In this document: one piece after another, positions 60,726 to 64,000 of the stretch | How the letters are laid out: each line of letters starts with the position of its first letter | How positions within the stretch are numbered: position 1 is the stretch's first letter | Source: Cokeromyces recurvatus | Taxonomy: Eukaryota; Mucoromycota; Mucoromycetes; Mucorales; Mucoraceae | NCBI RefSeq assembly: GCF_025118155.1 | Contig: NW_026251398.1 | Span: 248,001-312,000 of the forward strand | Length of the DNA stretch: 64,000 bases | Direction of reading: 5' to 3' | Notes under the pieces: model-generated | The model's database searches: none | The model's input: only the letters and a program-made list of their open reading frames with translations | What the model was told of the DNA's origin: nothing | Made by a program: the position numbers and the translations under genes

Positions 60726-61027
60726 AGTTAATTGAACAAGAAGATCAGTCAAATCAAACAGAAGTGTTCATCAAAACATTGTATCGTTTGGAGCGACTTG
60801 TAGATGACTATATGTCTGAGGATGAAGAGGAAGAGACTCCCTATGGCATGGAGTTAGTCATGGATGGAATTGAACTGGAAGTTATGCAACTACCTCGTAT
60901 GATCTGGACTCCAACAAAGTCTAAACCACAACAGGTTGCTCAATTTATCATCTCATCTCTCTACTTCAGAATAAAAACTGTAAAATTCACGAAGAGCTTG
61001 TTGTATAGTTTTAGTTTAAGAATATAA
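60726..61027 (+). CDS. Unrecognised ORF fragment
   Basis: An open frame following a possible splice acceptor (TAG at about 60724-60726) encodes an acidic stretch ('LERLVDDYMSEDEEEETPYG') and 'GIELEVMQLPRMIWTPTKSK', then degenerates into low-complexity sequence. It may be a lone exon or relic. I do not recognise the family. Confidence 0.25.
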
Positions 61028-62251
61028 AAAGACAGAAATAAATCGTGAGACACAGGCACAAGTGAGAATAGCTTTTACTAAATATGTATATAAAGAAGAA
61101 ACTATCTATTCTTCTTGTATAAATCATCTGGCTATTTATTCATGCTTTTCTTAGTGGCTATAAAGAATATTTATAGATGCTATTTCATTGTCGTTGTGTT
61201 AAATATTAACCTTTTTATGATACTATCAACAGTTATGATCTAGTATTATATTTGTCATATAGCTAGTTCAATCTCAATTAAGGGTTCCATTTGGAGGTTT
61301 TACATTACACTTAATAATTACATAGTTTATGATTGACATGATGATATTGTTTATACAACATTATTCTGTAATGAAAAATGCAACATTTATGTTTTATTAT
61401 ATCTTTATGATGCTATGTACAAATACAACAAATATTTCATAAAGGCAACTTAGGTATTATCATGGTTGTAAGATTTATAACTTGATTCAATAAGATAAAT
61501 AGTCATAATAGAATGCATATAGTGCACTTGTATGATAATTCTGTCTATAGACATATTAAGAATATGTTTACTTTTGCATAGAAAAAAAAATTAATAAAAG
61601 CCCTATATCTAAAAAATATACTTTCTTCTATTATTGTTCTGTTGAATATAAATTTATATCAAGTTAAACTGGAGTAAATCAAGTATAATGCAAGTACGCG
61701 TAATAATTGATTCCACTCAGAGTACACCTATTAGTTATATACAAAAGACATGTGGATATAGATCTATAATAACTCTTAATAATCACTCTATAATTACATT
61801 ATCACATACAATTTGTTATGTTTTTATCTTCTTATTACTTATCATCCATAACCACAAAATATATGAATACTCTTACATTATTAACCCTTATTTTGTATAC
61901 GAAGAATTGAATTAACACATTTTTATCTTAATAAAAACTTGTTGACAACTCTCAACGTACTTCTTCTGTCCGTTTTCTTTTATTTCTATTTTTTGTATTT
62001 AACTTACCTAAACCACAACAGTTCCCCTTTCCTGCAAGTGACAATTCTCACTTTTATCTTCCAGCAATACCATGTCCTTATGGATCCGCCTACTTTTGGT
62101 TAAACCATTCTTCTACTATACACCCTCACCACAACCTGTTTATCCCCCTTTCCTTTGTCGTCTTTGTTCTATTGCTTGTATACAATCTTGCCTCACCTCT
62201 CTGCGATGTGCAACGTTTTAATAGATTCTATTTTATTCTACCAAAAAAAAA
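61028..62251. other. Gene-free AT-rich region
   Basis: About 1.2 kb without supported genes. A C-rich stretch (about 61985-62215) has an open frame without ATG ('FPFPASDNSHFYLPAIPCPY') and could be a relic of another element. Confidence 0.4.
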
Positions 62252-62557
62252 CAAGACAACGACAGTAAACACACTTCAGATGTTGCTAAAGAATATCTTG
62301 CATCTCAAGAATATCAAGTAATGAGCTGGCCTGCACAATCTCCAGATCTTAATCCTATAGAAAACATGTGGAGATTATTAAGAATTCGATTAAATGAATA
62401 TAATACACCACCTAGATGCATGAACGAATTGTATGAATGTATTATCGAAATATGGTACAATAAAATTACTGTAGAAGAGTGTCGAAAGATAATAGAAACT
62501 ATGCCTGATCGTATTCAACAATGTATCAAAGCCAAAGGTTACTGGGCTGACTATTGA
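62252..62557 (+). pseudogene. Tc1/mariner transposase C-terminal fragment, element D
   Basis: Begins abruptly in the middle of the catalytic core (QDNDSKHTSDVAKEYL) after an A run, and continues through 'SWPAQSPDLNPIENMWRLL' to the stop at 62557. Close to element C in sequence. A right end CTCAGTTTTGTGAGCTACTG lies at 62806 before TA. The 5' two thirds are missing. Confidence 0.85.
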
Positions 62558-63290
62558 TGCCAAAATTCTATATTTGAAATACTTTTTAACGTGCTCACAA
62601 AACTGAGTGAATGCTATCGTTGACTTTAAAGCTTTGTAACGTAGCAAATACTTGATATATTTTTTAAGACAAATATATTAATAAACTCGTAAAAACCTCA
62701 TCTTTTATTTCAGTATATTTACAAATGTATCATATTAAGAAATATTTACTATATAAACGAATATGTAATAAAGTAGTAAACATCCGCTCAGTTTTGTGAG
62801 CTACTGTATATACATGTATATCATGATAAATAGCTGAAGGCAAATATTAATCTAATCCTAGTTAGAGATTTTTGATACCAAAGGGAAAATATTTGTAGAA
62901 GCTATTGAAGAGAATATGATATGGATAAATATGATTGGACAGTCGACTACCTCCTCCTCTAGCACTGAATATTAAAAAAAGCCTCTATGTCACAGTCATA
63001 ATGGCATGCACAACATATATAAATCGTACCATCCATGCCTCTTAAGAACTTACTACGACTGCTATGTAGTTCCAACTAAAAAAAAAGAAAAAAAAAAGGA
63101 AAACAAATCATCTCCTGATTAATAGTTGGTAAAAAACAATACAAGAGTGCCCAGATATACATTGTTTTTATTGAATACGATTTTTAAATTTTATATATGT
63201 GATCTTAATATGTATATTCATATATATAAAATAATTTATCATCTATATACATAGCAATAATAGAAAAAATCATTAAATAATGATTGTCCC

Positions 63291-63330
<40 letters not shown>
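62558..63330. other. Tc1 element D right flank and spacer
   Basis: The element D tail ends at 62806; the rest is AT-rich DNA with no gene. The T run at 63295-63332 (38 T) abuts the stop codon of the next gene. Confidence 0.5.
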
Positions 63331-63335
<5 letters not shown>

Positions 63336-64000
63336 TATGTTGAACTGTAGCGGCTGTAGCAGTAGATGATGATTCAGGTTGTGGTGAATGAGGTATAATT
63401 CCTGAAAAAATATTGCTATTCGATTGCTGCTGTTGCTCTTGTTCAGAAAATCCTCCTTGTCTACGTATCTTATCCATAAATCCAATTACACGTGCTAAAT
63501 CAAGATCAGGTGGATCACTTTCAATAGCTAGTGTCAAAGGCTCAACAAGCTCATCAATTTTATCAATTGGTAAATTACAACAAGCTGCAATCAATCGTTT
63601 ACATTGTAACTCTCGCTCTACAAATTGAGCTTCAATCTTATGAATCTCTTGTTGTAATGCAAGGTCGTTAGCTGTATAAGCTTTCACTTTAGCTTGGAGA
63701 TCATTTACATAGGCTTCAAGCTGGTCTTTTTTTGTTTTTTCGTCCATTGTATCATCAATAACCAGTTGAGGAACACCAAAGTAAATGGTATCGATATCCT
63801 CATTTTCATCAATACGATCAATATCTTCGGGTGAAGGCATTGCTTTATTACCTTGTTTCATGATATGTTCAAGCTGATCCCATCCTGTCTGTAGAGCAGC
63901 TTCAATATTACGTGTCTTTTGTTGTACTTCTGATAATTGTTGTGATTGTGCTTGCCGTTCTTCTAACCCTTTACGTGTGGTTTCAAGTTCACGTGTTACA
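63331..64000 (-). CDS. C-terminal part of an MBF/SBF-type cell-cycle transcription factor (APSES-ankyrin family)
   Basis: The last about 222 codons of a gene whose start lies beyond the right edge. The segment is a long coiled coil ('TRELETTRKGLEERQAQSQQ') followed by a region with 'RLIAACCNLPIDKIDELVEP' and 'DPPDLDLARVIGFMDKIRRQ', which resembles the C-terminus of Cdc10/Res1/Mbp1 proteins that pair to drive G1/S genes. A Gln-rich tail follows. The DNA-binding and ankyrin parts are not visible, so the name rests on the C-terminal motif alone. The TAA stop runs directly into 38 A on the coding strand. Confidence 0.62.

Noticed and set aside
61688..61915. 75-codon frame as a gene
   Set aside because: Low-complexity Ile/Tyr/His composition in AT-rich DNA, no intron or homology support.

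Overview
The window is AT-rich nuclear DNA of a fungus. Its protein-coding genes carry many short introns (about 50-95 nt), and their sequences (fungal-type VPS17, CDC4, DHR1, ESF2, URC4, GH81 glucanase, DCP2) fit an early-diverging lineage. Mucoromycota is my best inference, supported by a minor-spliceosome (U12, AT-AC) intron, E2F/MBF-type promoter motifs, and the mix of Tc1/mariner, CACTA and non-LTR elements. Gene models below were built by hand. For every single-copy model that lies fully inside the window, the exon lengths sum to a multiple of three.

Positions 1-33.5 kb are gene-dense and almost free of transposons. In order they hold: a partial Golgi-type glycosyltransferase-like gene (-), SMC3 cohesin (-), a TBC1D20/Gyp8-type Rab GAP (-), mitochondrial ClpP (+), one doubtful small ORF (-) and one serine-rich orphan (-), URC4 uracil catabolism (-), DEAH helicase DHR1/DHX37 (-) divergent from ESF2/ABT1 (+), GH81 endo-1,3-beta-glucanase (-), NDUFAF5 (-), mitochondrial release factor 1 (-), DCP2 decapping enzyme (+), a membrane UDP-glycosyltransferase (+), lumazine synthase RIB4 (-), a VPS17-like sorting nexin (-) and a CDC4-like F-box/WD40 protein (-).

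Positions 34-63 kb are a transposon graveyard. It begins with three 92-bp tandem repeats in front of a PD-(D/E)XK (Rpn/transposase-like) gene. After decayed LINE pieces comes a LINE ORF1 whose ORF2 is cut after 18 codons by a Tc1/mariner element with 213-bp inverted repeats, and then two more broken Tc1 copies. Next is a CACTA element with intact ends and the C-terminal half of a transposase. A 5.7-kb element with 110-bp inverted repeats follows. Its transposase gene is split by a second, nested transposon. It also carries an extra acidic ORF. Then come a nearly complete LINE killed by a frameshift and a YADD-to-YAND change, and another Tc1 fragment.

The right edge (63.3-64 kb, -) is the C-terminal part of an MBF/SBF-type cell-cycle transcription factor. 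The most notable observations are the AT-AC intron in DCP2, the in-frame nested insertion, the two-ORF TIR element and the CGCG motifs in front of SMC3. No tRNA, rRNA or CRISPR array was seen.
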